A stretch of 64,000 bases of DNA from Bacteroidota bacterium (GCA_038746285.1 JBCDKT010000002.1:1-64000); one strand, 5' to 3'. Counted from the first letter of the stretch, positions 46,998 to 56,628 are shown. Translations and numbers: made by a program. Notes: generated by a model not told the origin, from the sequence alone.

Positions 46998-49724
46998 CTA
47001 GCGCAACAACGTCACGCGCGAAGTCTCGGCGAAGCGCTCGGCCGCTCCCGTCGCCGTCAGGCGCACAACGTAAACACCTGCGGGCAGCCCACGCCCATCG
47101 AGGCGTGCAGCGTGGTGTCCGGCCTCGTACGGTCCCTTAGCCAGGTCGGTGACTGCACGTCCGAGGAGGTCGTAGAGCGTTAGGCGAACCTCGGCCGCCT
47201 CGGGCAACGCGAACGAGACCACTGCTTCGCCCCTCGACGGGTTCGGGGTGACGCCCGAGAGCGCGTAGGCCTCGGGCGGCGACGCCCCCGCTCCTGCCTC
47301 AACCTCGACCTCGGACTCACTCGGGCGGCTGTGGCTGTAGAAGAGTTGGTTCGTGGTAGATTTCCGTGTACCGTCGCTATCTCTGGCGCTCAAGCGCAGG
47401 CGTAGTCCGGTGACCGAAGAATGGTCGTTGACGGTGAAGTTGCTGAGCGAGGAGGTAGTGCTAGCCTGCACCCAGGCGTTGCACGTCGGGGCGCTCGGGC
47501 CGAAGGGGACACCGCCACCATCCTGCTCCACTGCGAGGTTTGCGTCGGAACCAGTTCCTTTGCTGAAGCAGACTGGGCGGGTGCCACCGCAGCCAGGAGG
47601 TGGGGTGTTGCAGGTATAGAAATACTCCCACTCGTAGCTGTAGGGGGGTCTGCCCCCGCTGACGCCGGCGGTCCAGACATAGGTCTGTCCGCCCTGCACA
47701 ATATCGGGGCCATTGATCCTCACGTTCAAACGTCGCACGTTGCGGCTCGGTGGGTTGGCCGATTCTCCTGCCTCATTGAATGCCGTAATGGAGTACGTCC
47801 CGTCGGCTCCGTTGAAAGTGTGAGAGGTTGTTTGGGGAGAAACAGTAGCGACTGGTGTACTGCCCCGATAAATCCTGTACCCGGCAGGTCCATTCGCATA
47901 GAAGGGGCTCGACGCGTACGTCTGCGGTTCCCACCTCAGTGTTATCGAACCAGACGACGACGAGCCTCTGAGGTTTTTGACCTGCGGAGCAAGCATCTTC
48001 AATGGAGCCGGCGGAGGATCCCCGAAATCACATTCTATGATCGGGAAGCCTGGGCATAGCATAGAGTTATATACCTGTCCGACAGAATTTTGGACATCCG
48101 CATCTAGCCCATTGTTGAACTCATTCATAAGGTCGAGAGCACCAACAGTGTCAAAGATTGACGCTCCGGTTGTGCGGACGGTCTCGAAGAGGCGGAGTTG
48201 ATATCCGCTCACATCGTCATTATCACCAGAATCATATCGGAAAGATTCGAAGGCTCCTCCGTTGTAGCCATCGTAGAGATTCCACAGAAGGCAAGCCGTC
48301 GCGGAGTTCTCCGGCTCGGTCGTCCGGTAGCTGATCCCGAGGAAGCGCGGCGAATCGAAGGGTCCCCTTTCCAGATTAGAATCGAATACGTTGAGGTCAT
48401 CTCCGTACTGATCGTTGGCATAGTTCCGCGTGGCAAAGGAGTAGAAAATGGCCCACCCTTCGCGGACATAGCTCTCCCGCAGCCCGTACCGTACAGCATC
48501 ACGTCCCCACATGTTGTAGCTCGCATAATGACCATACTCGTGTGCGATCGTGTCGAAGGTGACGCCGTTATCTGGATTGATTTGGATTAGCGCGGTAGGC
48601 AGCGGATTGTAGAGCAAAAACCTGCCAGGTGCACTCAGGCCTGGTTCCAGATTTACTCGGACTGGAGGAAGCGAAAAAGGCGGGGTGCCTCCGTAGCGCG
48701 TAATGGCAAAGTCACGGGCCAATGCCATGTAGCGAAGGATCGCACCGTAGTTCATGTTTACCGTCGCGTCGTCATACCCGCTGACCGTCGTACTGCTGGC
48801 GTCAATTGGGAAGGTCGCGCTCTCGGCTAGCGAGAACGTCGCGCGGACGAGTGTGCCGTTGATGTTATAGAGGGCGAGACCACCCGGCGGGGGCACCATG
48901 TCGGCGGCGTAGCTGAACGAAGAGGGGACGACGACGATCTGGTCGAACGCGCTGAGATCTCCGTTGAGCGTAAAGTTGAACGAGAAGCGCCCCTCGTCGT
49001 CGAGGTCGTCGTACGTCTTATGCCGCACGTCAGGGCCGGCGGGTTTGTAGAGGTAGCTGTAGCTGAAGGGGTCCGACGAGTCACGGAAATAGAGCCGAAC
49101 GGTAGCATTGTAGAGACCCCGTACTCCAAACTCAGGATCAGGTGTCGGGGTGAGAATTTTCCCGCTAAGGGAGATGGTGTAGGTCGTGCGCCCGCTGCTT
49201 TCATCCACGACGTGCTCTTGGTCTAGCGTAGTCCGCTTCTCTTCAGTACCGGGCGCATCCCATGTGTACACCCGAGCCTCTGACGCCTCGCTTTCGACGC
49301 TGAGATAGCGCGACGCGCTTGGATGCACCTCAGGCGAAACATCCAGGGCGGCAACGGAGACGGAGACGAGCGAACCGCCAACTCCTTCGACTCTCATGGT
49401 ACGACGCACTGTTCGGGTCTGTCCTGCGACGAGTTGGACTGGCTGCCGCAAGACCCTCTCGCTGCCCTGATACCCGACGGGGGTGATGGAACCTGGGAAG
49501 CGGAGTGTGACCTCGCCGTTCCCACTTACGTGCGCGTGATAGCGAAGCTCAAGCTCGACCGTACTTCCCGCCGTCGGCTCGCCCACGAGGCCGAGGTGCT
49601 CGATCTCGACGGCGAGTTCTTCGGTGGGCAACGTGCATCCAGTGGAATCGGCCTCCTGAGCGTAGACCGGGCCAGCACCGGCAGTGCAGAGAAGCAGAAA
49701 GGCAAAGGTATAACGAGGTATCAT
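46998..49724 (-). CDS. T9SS-exported metallopeptidase-like protein
   Basis: 908 residues. Signal peptide (FAFLLLCTAGAGPVYAQ), then beta-rich regions up to about residue 330. HEYGH at 395-399 with REGWA (Glu422) about 23 residues later is the HExxH...E zinc site of gluzincin-type peptidases. A fibronectin-type III-like stretch (RWEPQTYASSPFYANGPAGYRIYRGSTPV...HTFNGADGTYSITAFNEAGESA) follows, and the C-terminal domain (LSGVTPNPSRGEAVVSFALPEAAEVRLTLYDLLGRAVTDL ... GRGLPAGVYVVRLTA ... VTLLR) targets type IX secretion. Base composition is visibly more A+T-rich than the surrounding genome, a sign of transfer. It likely acts outside the cell; the substrate is unknown. Confidence 0.8.
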   Translation of the reverse strand: MIPRYTFAFLLLCTAGAGPVYAQEADSTGCTLPTEELAVEIEHLGLVGEPTAGSTVELELRYHAHVSGNGEVTLRFPGSITPVGYQGSERVLRQPVQLVAGQTRTVRRTMRVEGVGGSLVSVSVAALDVSPEVHPSASRYLSVESEASEARVYTWDAPGTEEKRTTLDQEHVVDESSGRTTYTISLSGKILTPTPDPEFGVRGLYNATVRLYFRDSSDPFSYSYLYKPAGPDVRHKTYDDLDDEGRFSFNFTLNGDLSAFDQIVVVPSSFSYAADMVPPPGGLALYNINGTLVRATFSLAESATFPIDASSTTVSGYDDATVNMNYGAILRYMALARDFAITRYGGTPPFSLPPVRVNLEPGLSAPGRFLLYNPLPTALIQINPDNGVTFDTIAHEYGHYASYNMWGRDAVRYGLRESYVREGWAIFYSFATRNYANDQYGDDLNVFDSNLERGPFDSPRFLGISYRTTEPENSATACLLWNLYDGYNGGAFESFRYDSGDNDDVSGYQLRLFETVRTTGASIFDTVGALDLMNEFNNGLDADVQNSVGQVYNSMLCPGFPIIECDFGDPPPAPLKMLAPQVKNLRGSSSSGSITLRWEPQTYASSPFYANGPAGYRIYRGSTPVATVSPQTTSHTFNGADGTYSITAFNEAGESANPPSRNVRRLNVRINGPDIVQGGQTYVWTAGVSGGRPPYSYEWEYFYTCNTPPPGCGGTRPVCFSKGTGSDANLAVEQDGGGVPFGPSAPTCNAWVQASTTSSLSNFTVNDHSSVTGLRLRLSARDSDGTRKSTTNQLFYSHSRPSESEVEVEAGAGASPPEAYALSGVTPNPSRGEAVVSFALPEAAEVRLTLYDLLGRAVTDLAKGPYEAGHHAARLDGRGLPAGVYVVRLTATGAAERFAETSRVTLLR

Positions 49725-49750
49725 CAGTTGCTGTGTTTTCGGTTGTCGGT

Positions 49751-50833
49751 TCAGTTGACGTCTTTGAGGACGTAGACGGAGTAGGCTCCGCTCACCCCGC
49801 TGCCGGGGAGGTCTACGACCGCGCTACTATAGGCGATGTGTCGACCGTCCGGGCTCCAGTCCGCCGTGAGTTGCACCGAGTGCCCCCCCGCCTCCGTGTT
49901 CACATCGAGCACGCGCTTCTGCCACGTCTGCGCGTCCAACACCCCCACCTCCGAGACATCGTTAGCTGCTCCGGCCGCTCGCCATGCCCCGTAAGGGAAG
50001 TGGACGTAGAGTACGCGGTCTCCGTTCGGACTGTATCGCAACCACAATCCGTTGACCCGCTGCTCCGACGGATCGAACGCCACGCCGAGCGTATCCACCC
50101 GCGCTGCTGCCCCCCCCGCGAGATCGTAGCGCCCGATTATCGGCGGTAGCCTCTCGACGAATCCTTCGCGTTGTCGCTCGCGCGAGATCGGAAAGAGCAA
50201 CGTTCGCCCGTCCGGGCTGAGGTCGAAGCCGTTGACGGTCTCCGACGGACCAAGTGGCGTGGTGTGCCGGAGCACGAGGCTGTCGCGGCCCGTCGCTGGG
50301 TCGAGGAGATAGTAACCCGGTACTTGCTCGGGATCGCCGCCAGTCTGAGAATAGTGGCCGTACGCGTAATAGACTAGTCTCCCTGCGCCGCCGAGCGGAC
50401 CAGCAGGGAGGTAGACGGCGCTGGAGACGTTGCGCGTAGAGTCAACGAGGAGGCGCGAGGTACCGGCGGCTGTGTCGAACTCGTGGAGCGCACCCGCAGA
50501 GCCGTCGGCCCAGTTCGAGCGGACGTACAAAACGCTTTCCCCAGACTCAGCCGCGTGAGCATAGAAACCCCGAGAAGGGCTGGTCAGGCTATTATCCTCC
50601 ACAACGCGGAAGCTTTCATCAAGCACGAGACGACGAAGCGGGTTCATCGCGAAAAGCCCATCGCGACTCCACGAGACGTAAGCATAGTACCCTCGATCAA
50701 ACAGATCGTGCTGCGGACAGCATTGGCGCACCTCAACGATGTTTGAGTTGATCTCGGAGTCTTCGTCGAAGACATCGCAGCCTGCGAGTCCGAGACCTAG
50801 CAAAGCCAGCAGCAGGAAGTCTATTCGTCCCAT
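49751..50833 (-). CDS. Beta-propeller (TolB/WD40-like) lipoprotein
   Basis: 360 residues. A signal peptide with lipobox LGLAGC (about residue 19) is followed by about six blade-like repeats: YYAYVSWSRDGLFAMNPLRRLVL, GESVLYVRSNWADGSAGALHEFD, GRLVYYAYGH, VNGFDLSPDGRTLLFPISRE, VNGLWLRYSPNGDRVLYVHFPYG, VQLTADWSPDGRHIAYSSAVVD. The SPDGR motif recurs as in TolB-like propellers. It lies 26 bp upstream of the T9SS metallopeptidase-like gene and is probably co-transcribed, so the two may work together at the cell surface. It also has the more A+T-rich composition of this segment. Confidence 0.75.
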   Translation of the reverse strand: MGRIDFLLLALLGLGLAGCDVFDEDSEINSNIVEVRQCCPQHDLFDRGYYAYVSWSRDGLFAMNPLRRLVLDESFRVVEDNSLTSPSRGFYAHAAESGESVLYVRSNWADGSAGALHEFDTAAGTSRLLVDSTRNVSSAVYLPAGPLGGAGRLVYYAYGHYSQTGGDPEQVPGYYLLDPATGRDSLVLRHTTPLGPSETVNGFDLSPDGRTLLFPISRERQREGFVERLPPIIGRYDLAGGAAARVDTLGVAFDPSEQRVNGLWLRYSPNGDRVLYVHFPYGAWRAAGAANDVSEVGVLDAQTWQKRVLDVNTEAGGHSVQLTADWSPDGRHIAYSSAVVDLPGSGVSGAYSVYVLKDVN

Positions 50834-50870
50834 GGAGAGGAGCGCGGTTGTAGTTGGTGAGTCGAGACCG

Positions 50871-50907
50871 TAAACGGTGGGACAGTCAAACCTCTACTGT
50901 CCCACCG
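50871..50907 (-). terminator. Terminator of hppA
   Basis: A perfect 12-bp stem (50896-50907 with 50875-50886, 9-nt loop) is followed by TTTACGG on the minus strand, 12 bases after the hppA stop codon. Confidence 0.75.
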
Positions 50908-50919
50908 CCTTCACCGAAC

Positions 50920-53043
50920 TCAAGCAATTAGCGGCGCGATGACGAGCGCGACGACCGCGATCAGCTTGACGAGGATGTTCAGGCTCGGGCCCGACGTGTC
51001 CTTGAGCGGGTCGCCCACGGTGTCACCCACGACAGCGGCCTTGTGGACCTCGGTGCCCTTGCCGTAGGTCGTGCCGTCGAAGCTGACGCCGCCCTCGATG
51101 CGCTTCTTGGCGTTGTCCCACGCGCCGCCGGCGTTCGACTGGAAGATCGCCATGAGCACGCCCGAGACCGTCACGCCGACAAGCAAGCCGCCGAGCATGT
51201 TCTTGTCGATGAACCCGATGATGACAGGAACCGTCACGGCAAGGAGACCTGGCAGGACCATCTCGCGGATCGCAGCCGCGGTCGAGATGTCGACGCAGCG
51301 CTTGTGGTCGGCTTTGGCCGTGCCTTCGCGGAGGCCCTGGATCTCGGCGAACTGGCGACCGACCTCCTTGATCATGTCGCCGGCCGCGCGGCCGACGGCA
51401 CCCATCGCCATCGCCGAGAACACGAACGGCAGCATCGCGCCAAGGAGGACGCCGGAGAGGATGATCGGGTTGGCGACGTTGATCGCCTCGATCCCGGCCT
51501 GCTGCATGAAGGCCGCGAAGAGCGCGAGCGCTGTCAGCGCCGCCGAGCCAATCGCGAAGCCCTTGCCGATGGCGGCGGTCGTGTTGCCGACGGCGTCGAG
51601 CGTGTCGGTGCGGTCGCGGACCTCGGGCGGGAGCTCGGCCATCTCGGCGATACCACCGGCGTTGTCCGAGATCGGTCCGTAGGCGTCGACGGCGAGCTGG
51701 ATCCCGGTCACGCTCAGCATCCCGAGCGCGGCAATCGCGATCCCGTAGAGCCCGGCGAAGGAGTACGCCCCGATGATGGCGAGGACGAGGACGAGCGTCG
51801 GGCCGCCGGTCGAGTACATCCCGACCCCGAGGCCGGCGATGATGTTGGTCGCCGAGCCGGTGATGCTCTGCTTGGCGATGCCGGTGACGGGCTTGGTGTG
51901 GGTCGCGGTGTAGTACTCCGTGATGAGGCCAATCGCCGTGCCCGAGGCGAGGCCGATCACGACGGCGAAGAAGATCTTGAGCGAGGTGTACTCGAACGCG
52001 CCGACGATGGGGGTCTCGGCGCTGAACTGGGCCGGGAGCATGAACCCGATGATGAAGAACGACAGGACGGCCATGATAGCTGCCGCGCCGAACTCGCCGA
52101 TGTTGAGCCCGCGCTGCGGGTTGCCGCCCTCCTTCACCTTGACGAAGAACGAGCCGACGATCGAGACCACGATCCCGACGGCGGCGAGGACGAGCGGGAG
52201 GAGCACCGCGCCGAGCGGCATCGCGCCCTCGGCGGCGAGCGTCGGGATGAAGGCCGCGCCGAGCACCATCGTCCCGATGATCGAGCCGACGTAGCTCTCG
52301 AAGAGGTCGGCCCCCATGCCGGCCACGTCGCCCACGTTATCGCCCACGTTGTCGGCGATCGTCGCCGGGTTGCGGGGATCGTCTTCGGGGATGCCTTCAT
52401 AGACCTTGCCCGCGAGGTCGGCCCCGACGTCGGCGGCCTTGGTGTAGATGCCGCCGCCGACGCGCGCGAAGAGGGCGATGGACGAGGCACCGAGCGAGAA
52501 GCCGGCGAGGACGTTGATGACCGTCCCGATGCTCTCGGCGAGCATGGCGGTGCTGGAGGTGTCGAGGAACAGGCCCTGGTACACGATGAAGAGCACGCCG
52601 AGGCCGAGGATACCGAGGCCGACGACGGAGAGCCCCATCACGAGACCGCCCGCGAAGGCGACGTTGAGCGCCGGGCCGAGGCCGGTCCGCGCGGCGTTCG
52701 TGGTGCGGACGTTGGCCTTCGTGGCGACGCGCATCCCGACGAAGCCGGCGAGGGCCGAGCAGAACGCCCCGACGATGAACGAGAGCGCGATCAGCGGCGA
52801 GGAGTCGGCGCGGCCCATGTTGGCGAAGGCCAGGAGCGCCGCCACGGCGATGACGAAGATGGAGAGCACGCGGTACTCGCGGCGCAGGAACGCCTGCGCG
52901 CCCTCGGCGATGTCGTTGGCGATCTCCGCCATGCGCTCGGTCCCGACGTCCTGCTTGCCGACCCACTGCGCCCGGATGAAGGCGTAGCCAATGGCCAGGG
53001 CACCGGCAATCGGGATGAGGAAGGTGAGTAGTTGCTCGTCCAT
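50920..53043 (-). CDS. hppA: Membrane-bound pyrophosphatase, K+-dependent type (ion pump)
   Basis: 707 residues from the ATG at 53041-53043 ([22 protein letters not shown]). Sixteen or so helices; the catalytic region [48 protein letters not shown] and the second acidic site [43 protein letters not shown] are complete. The sequence [10 protein letters not shown] has Ala where K+-independent H+-PPases have Lys, which by established rules means a K+-stimulated enzyme, Na+- or H+-pumping. It couples pyrophosphate hydrolysis to ion export. The last about 30 codons are duplicated 4.8 kb away at 46081-46172, and the final codons are A/T-rich for this genome. Confidence 0.93.
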   Translation of the reverse strand: MDEQLLTFLIPIAGALAIGYAFIRAQWVGKQDVGTERMAEIANDIAEGAQAFLRREYRVLSIFVIAVAALLAFANMGRADSSPLIALSFIVGAFCSALAGFVGMRVATKANVRTTNAARTGLGPALNVAFAGGLVMGLSVVGLGILGLGVLFIVYQGLFLDTSSTAMLAESIGTVINVLAGFSLGASSIALFARVGGGIYTKAADVGADLAGKVYEGIPEDDPRNPATIADNVGDNVGDVAGMGADLFESYVGSIIGTMVLGAAFIPTLAAEGAMPLGAVLLPLVLAAVGIVVSIVGSFFVKVKEGGNPQRGLNIGEFGAAAIMAVLSFFIIGFMLPAQFSAETPIVGAFEYTSLKIFFAVVIGLASGTAIGLITEYYTATHTKPVTGIAKQSITGSATNIIAGLGVGMYSTGGPTLVLVLAIIGAYSFAGLYGIAIAALGMLSVTGIQLAVDAYGPISDNAGGIAEMAELPPEVRDRTDTLDAVGNTTAAIGKGFAIGSAALTALALFAAFMQQAGIEAINVANPIILSGVLLGAMLPFVFSAMAMGAVGRAAGDMIKEVGRQFAEIQGLREGTAKADHKRCVDISTAAAIREMVLPGLLAVTVPVIIGFIDKNMLGGLLVGVTVSGVLMAIFQSNAGGAWDNAKKRIEGGVSFDGTTYGKGTEVHKAAVVGDTVGDPLKDTSGPSLNILVKLIAVVALVIAPLIA

Positions 53044-53097
53044 GTGTAGAGTGGTTCTGGGTGAGGGAAAGGGGTTGGATGACGCGTTGTAACGGGC

Positions 53098-53143
53098 GAT
53101 GCGTGAGGTTAGGCGTCGCCGAGGACGCCCGACCTCACGCATC
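53098..53143 (-). terminator. Long hairpin between pth and hppA
   Basis: A 12-bp outer stem (53098-53109 with 53132-53143) encloses a second 6-bp stem GGCGTC/GACGCC. It overlaps the pth stop codon by two bases. There is no T-tract, so its effect may be processing or partial termination. Confidence 0.5.
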
Positions 53144-53717
53144 ACTTCCGGTTGTACCGGTTCATGGCCGCCGTCAGGCCCTCGCGAACGAACGCGAGCG
53201 CCGCTTCGGTCGCGGTCGCTACGGCGTCCTCGATCACGGGCTGCTCGTCGCGGCCGAAGGGCGCGAGCACGTAGTCGACCTGCCGGCCGCGCGAGAAGCT
53301 AGACCCTATGCCGACGCGCAGACGGGGGAAATTCGACGAATTGAGCCGGTCGATGATGTCCTGCACGCCGTTGTGCCCGCCCGCCGAGCCGCCGGGCCGG
53401 AGCCGGACGCGGCCGAGGTCGAGCGCGAGGTCGTCGTAGACCACGAGGAGGTCCTCGACCTCGACGCGGGCGAGGGCGACGAGCTTCCGGGCCGCCGTCC
53501 CGCTGCGGTTCATGAAGTCGAGCGGCTTGGCGACGCCGAGCGGCGTCCCGCGGTAGCTCCCCCACGCGCTCGCGAACGGTCCGCCGCCGATCTCGAACGC
53601 GAGCCCGGCCTTGCGCGCGACGGCGTCGGCGACCATGAACCCGGCGTTGTGGCGGGTGCCCTCGTAGTCCGGCCCGGGGTTGCCGAGCCCGATGATGATT
53701 CGCTTCGCCCGAGGCAT
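53142..53717 (-). CDS. pth: Peptidyl-tRNA hydrolase
   Basis: 191 residues. [28 protein letters not shown] carries the catalytic His (about 23), then [59 protein letters not shown]. All active-site residues of bacterial Pth (N13, H23, N70, D95, N116 equivalents) can be found. It frees peptides from prematurely released peptidyl-tRNA. It forms a leftward group with rplY and prs upstream, the usual prs-rplY-pth order. Confidence 0.95.
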   Translation of the reverse strand: MPRAKRIIIGLGNPGPDYEGTRHNAGFMVADAVARKAGLAFEIGGGPFASAWGSYRGTPLGVAKPLDFMNRSGTAARKLVALARVEVEDLLVVYDDLALDLGRVRLRPGGSAGGHNGVQDIIDRLNSSNFPRLRVGIGSSFSRGRQVDYVLAPFGRDEQPVIEDAVATATEAALAFVREGLTAAMNRYNRK

Positions 53718-53728
53718 TGTCCAAGCGT

Positions 53729-53796
53729 CGAATGACGAACGACGAGCGACGAACCAGAGAAAGGCTCGTCACTCGCCGCTCGTCGTTCGGACCTCG
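53729..53796. repeat. Heptad repeat, inverted halves, between pth and rplY
   Basis: Left half 53729-53752: CGA recurs exactly every 7 bases (four times). Right half 53762-53796: five heptads all ending in TCG (AGGCTCG, TCACTCG, CCGCTCG, TCGTTCG, GACCTCG). The halves are imperfect inverted copies, able to form a hairpin in the 81-bp spacer. Confidence 0.85.
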
Positions 53797-53798
53797 AA

Positions 53799-54467
53799 TC
53801 AGTTGTCTTCGGACTCGCCTTCGGCCCCGGCGTCGGCAGCGGCCTCGGCCTGCTCGCCGTCGGCAGCCTCGGCACCGTCCTCGCCTTCGAGCAGGAGGCC
53901 GTCTTCCTCCTCCGGCTCCTCTTCGGCGCGCGGCGCGGTGATGCTGACGACCGTCCGGGCCTCGTCGGTCAGAACTTCGACGTTCTCGACCTCGAGCACG
54001 GCGACGTGGACCGAGTCGCCGATCTCGAGGTCGGTGACGTCGACCTCGACCTGGCCGGGGATGTCGCGCGGGAGGCAGCGGATCTCGAGCTCGTTGAGCG
54101 GCTGCGAGAGGATGCCGCCCGCCTTGACGCCGGCCGCGATGCCGACGGTGACGACCGGGACCGTCATGTCGAGCGTCTCGCCCGCCGTCAGCGCGAGGAA
54201 GTCCATGTGGATCGGCACATCGGTGACCGGGTGGAAGTCGATGTTCTTGACGATCGCGTCGTGCGACTCGCCGTCGACCGTGACCGAGACGACGTGGGTC
54301 TCGGCGGTGTAGATCAGCGAGCGCAGGCCGAGGATCGGCACGCGGAAGTGGACCGGGTCGGTGTGCTGCCCGTAGAGCACGCAGGGCACCTCTTCGGCGC
54401 GGCGAATGGCTTTGGTGGCGCGTTTGCCGGTGTCGCGCGGCTGCGCGTCGAGCGTGATGGCGTCCAT
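53799..54467 (-). CDS. rplY: 50S ribosomal protein L25, long Ctc form
   Basis: 222 residues. The 5S-rRNA-binding N-terminal domain (ITLDAQPRDTGKRATKAIRRAEEVPCVLYGQHTDPVHFRVPILGLRSLIYTAETHVVSVTVDG) is followed by the TL5/Ctc C-terminal beta domain (DVPIHMDFLALTAGETLDMTVPV...GGILSQPLNELEIRCLPRDIPGQVEVDVTDLEIGDSVHVA). It ends with about 45 very acidic residues (EEEPEEEDGLLLEGEDGAEAADG...), a common addition in this branch. It sits between prs and pth. Confidence 0.95.
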   Translation of the reverse strand: MDAITLDAQPRDTGKRATKAIRRAEEVPCVLYGQHTDPVHFRVPILGLRSLIYTAETHVVSVTVDGESHDAIVKNIDFHPVTDVPIHMDFLALTAGETLDMTVPVVTVGIAAGVKAGGILSQPLNELEIRCLPRDIPGQVEVDVTDLEIGDSVHVAVLEVENVEVLTDEARTVVSITAPRAEEEPEEEDGLLLEGEDGAEAADGEQAEAAADAGAEGESEDN

Positions 54468-54494
54468 GATGGGTGGCTTCGTAGGCCGGGTTCG

Positions 54495-55436
54495 TTACGG
54501 AATGAACAGCGTGGAGACGGACTCGTCGGCGTAGATCCGGTGGATGGCGTCGGCGAAGTGGTCGGCGACGGAGATCACCTCGATCTTGTCCGAGGTCCGG
54601 TGGAGCGGGACGGTGTCGGTGACGAGCAGGCGGCGGATCGGCGAGGCCTCGATGCGCTCGTAGGCCGGGCCGGAGAGGAGCGCGTGGGTCGCCGCCGCCT
54701 CGATCGAGAGCGCGCCCGCGTCGAGGAGCGCTTCGGCGGCCGAGACGAGCGTGCCGGCGGTGTCGACCATGTCGTCGAGGAGGAGGACGTTCTTGCCCTC
54801 CACCTCGCCGATGATGCGCATCACCTCGGCGACGTTCTGGCGCGGCCGGCGCTTGTCGATGAGGGCGAGGTCGGAGCCGAGGCGTTTGGCGTAGGCCCGC
54901 GCCAGCTTGAGCGAGCCCACGTCCGGGGCGACGACGACGAGGTTCTCCGCCGTCCGGTCGCGCAGGTGCTCGATCAGCACCGCCGAGCCGTAGAGGTGAT
55001 CGACGGGGATGTCGAAGAAGCCCTGGAGCTGCGAGGCGTGGAGGTCCATCGTCAGCACCCGGTCCACGCCGACGGTCGTGAGGACGTTAGCGAGCGCCTT
55101 CGAGGCAATCGAGACGCGGGGCTGGTCCTTGCGGTCCTGCCGGGCGTAGCCGAAGTATGGCATCACCGCCGTGACGCGCGCCGCGCTCGCCCGCTTCGCG
55201 GCGTCGATCAAGAAGAGGAGCTCCAGCCAGTTGTCCGCCGGCGGCGGCGTCGTCTGGATGATGAAGAGGTCGGTCCCGCGAATCGACTCGTCGTAGCGGA
55301 CGTAGATCTCACCGTCGGAGAAGTCCTTGATCGTGACGCCGCCGAGTTCCTGGCCGTAGGCGCGGGCGATGGCCTCGGCGAGCGCCGGGTGGGAGCGCCC
55401 GGCGAAGAGCGAGATCGGGAGGTCGTTGGGGAACAC
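54495..55436 (-). CDS. prs: Ribose-phosphate pyrophosphokinase (PRPP synthetase)
   Basis: 313 residues from a GTG at 55434-55436. The N-terminus LPISLFAGRSHPALAEAIARAYGQELG, the regulatory flexible loop region ARQDRKDQPRVSIASKALANVL, DLHASQLQGFFDIPVDHL, and the PRPP-binding VLLLDDMVDTAGTLVSAAEALLDAGA are conserved. It makes PRPP from ribose 5-phosphate and ATP for nucleotide, His and Trp synthesis. It is followed by rplY and pth and preceded by the tRNA-Gln gene on the same strand. Confidence 0.96.
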   Translation of the reverse strand: MFPNDLPISLFAGRSHPALAEAIARAYGQELGGVTIKDFSDGEIYVRYDESIRGTDLFIIQTTPPPADNWLELLFLIDAAKRASAARVTAVMPYFGYARQDRKDQPRVSIASKALANVLTTVGVDRVLTMDLHASQLQGFFDIPVDHLYGSAVLIEHLRDRTAENLVVVAPDVGSLKLARAYAKRLGSDLALIDKRRPRQNVAEVMRIIGEVEGKNVLLLDDMVDTAGTLVSAAEALLDAGALSIEAAATHALLSGPAYERIEASPIRRLLVTDTVPLHRTSDKIEVISVADHFADAIHRIYADESVSTLFIP

Positions 55437-55491
55437 GAGGTGGGTGCGGGTGGAAACAAAAAAGCCCGCCGGCGAGGACGGAGCGGAGCGG

Positions 55492-55562
55492 TTGCCCGGG
55501 GAGGACTCGAACCCCCACTAACAGGACCAAAACCTGCTGTGCTGCCATTACACCACCGGGCA
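55492..55562 (-). tRNA. tRNA-Gln (UUG)
   Basis: 71 nucleotides fold into a full cloverleaf: acceptor stem TGCCCGG/CCGGGCA with discriminator A, anticodon stem GCAGG/CCTGT around loop TTTTGGT (anticodon TTG), and T arm GGGGGTTCGAGTCCTCC. The anticodon reads CAA, so glutamine. CCA is not encoded. It lies 55 bases upstream of prs on the same strand. Confidence 0.95.
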
Positions 55563-55827
55563 GGAAGCCGGCGAGCGCGAGCGCCCCGCCTCCATAGACC
55601 TCTAAAAATAGCGATCCGCGCCGCCCGCTGTCAACGTCGCTGCGGCCCCCGAATGCCTCTCCGGCGGACCTGGGCTGCGGCATCCGCCCGCTGTACCCTA
55701 GTTTGCAGGGCTCGCCCCACCCGCCGCGCCGCCACCCCGTCCCAATTCCTCCGGTCCTCGCCTCGATTTCGCGTCGCCTTCACGCGCTTCCGTCACCGGC
55801 CCACCGCTTTCCTCTCCCCGCTCTCCG

Positions 55828-56625
55828 ATGGACGAACGCAACGCCATCGGCGTCGTCGGCGGCCTCGGCCCCTACGCCGGCCTCGACCTCGTCAAGAAAG
55901 TCTTCGACAACACCGACGCCTCGACCGACCAGGAGCACCTGCCGGTGGTACTGGTCTCGTACCCCGGCCACTTCCCCGACCGCTCGGCCTTCGTCGCCGA
56001 CCCGTCGCAACCGAGCCCGGTCCCGGCGCTCCTCAACGTGCTCCGGCGGCTGGACGACGCCGGCTGCGCGATTGCCGGGATGCCATGCAACACCGCTCAC
56101 TCGCCCGTCATCTACGACCCGCTCCTGGAGACGATGGAGCGTGAGGGCCGGGCGATCCGGCTCGTCAGCATCATCGAAGCCTGCGCCGAGGCCGCGCTGC
56201 GGCGCGACGCCGACATCCGGCGCGTGGGCGTGCTCGCCACGAACTCGTCGCTGCAGGGGCGGCTGCACTCGCTGGCCCTAGAGGCGGTCGGGCTGGAGGG
56301 CGTGCAACCGGAATGGACCTACCAGGACGAGTACCTGAACCCGGTGATCTTCGACGAGACGTGGGGCCTCAAGGCGCAGAGCGACCCGCCGACCGACGAG
56401 GCCCGGAGCCGCCTCCTCGACGGCATCCGCCACCTCCACGCGCGCGGGGCCGACGCCGTCGTCCTCGGCTGCACCGAGCTACCCCTCGCCGTCCCCGAGC
56501 CGGCGTTCGAGGGTATCCCGATCATCGACTCGACGAACGCCCTCGCCCGGGCGCTCATCCGGGCCACGCACCCACACAAGCTCAAGCCGCTGCCCGAGGC
56601 GCTCGCGGAGAAAGCCGAGGGGTGA
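55828..56625 (+). CDS. Aspartate/glutamate racemase family protein
   Basis: 265 residues. It opens IGVVGGLGPYAGLDLVKKVFDNT, has the first catalytic Cys in GMPCNTAHS (about 90-98) and the second in VLGCTELPLAV (about 212), with KxD-type loops and the end IPIIDSTNALARALIRA. This is the RacD/YgeA-type cofactor-independent racemase; the amino acid racemised cannot be told from sequence. It is longer than YgeA by an insertion around YQDEYLNPVIFDETWGLKAQSD. It stands alone, rightward. Two copies of GGTTCGGCGTGGAGAG follow directly. Confidence 0.88.
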   Translation: MDERNAIGVVGGLGPYAGLDLVKKVFDNTDASTDQEHLPVVLVSYPGHFPDRSAFVADPSQPSPVPALLNVLRRLDDAGCAIAGMPCNTAHSPVIYDPLLETMEREGRAIRLVSIIEACAEAALRRDADIRRVGVLATNSSLQGRLHSLALEAVGLEGVQPEWTYQDEYLNPVIFDETWGLKAQSDPPTDEARSRLLDGIRHLHARGADAVVLGCTELPLAVPEPAFEGIPIIDSTNALARALIRATHPHKLKPLPEALAEKAEG

Positions 56626-56628
56626 ATA

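Noticed and set aside
51043-53031. Long open frame (about 660 codons) on the plus strand opposite hppA
   Set aside because: It is the antisense shadow of a GC-rich gene; composition is dominated by Arg, Glu, Asp and His with no domain, while the opposite strand encodes an intact pyrophosphatase.
55492-55562. tRNA-Gln as an integration site
   Set aside because: No partial copy of the tRNA 3' end and no integrase are seen near it; the only gene-end duplication in the window is that of hppA.
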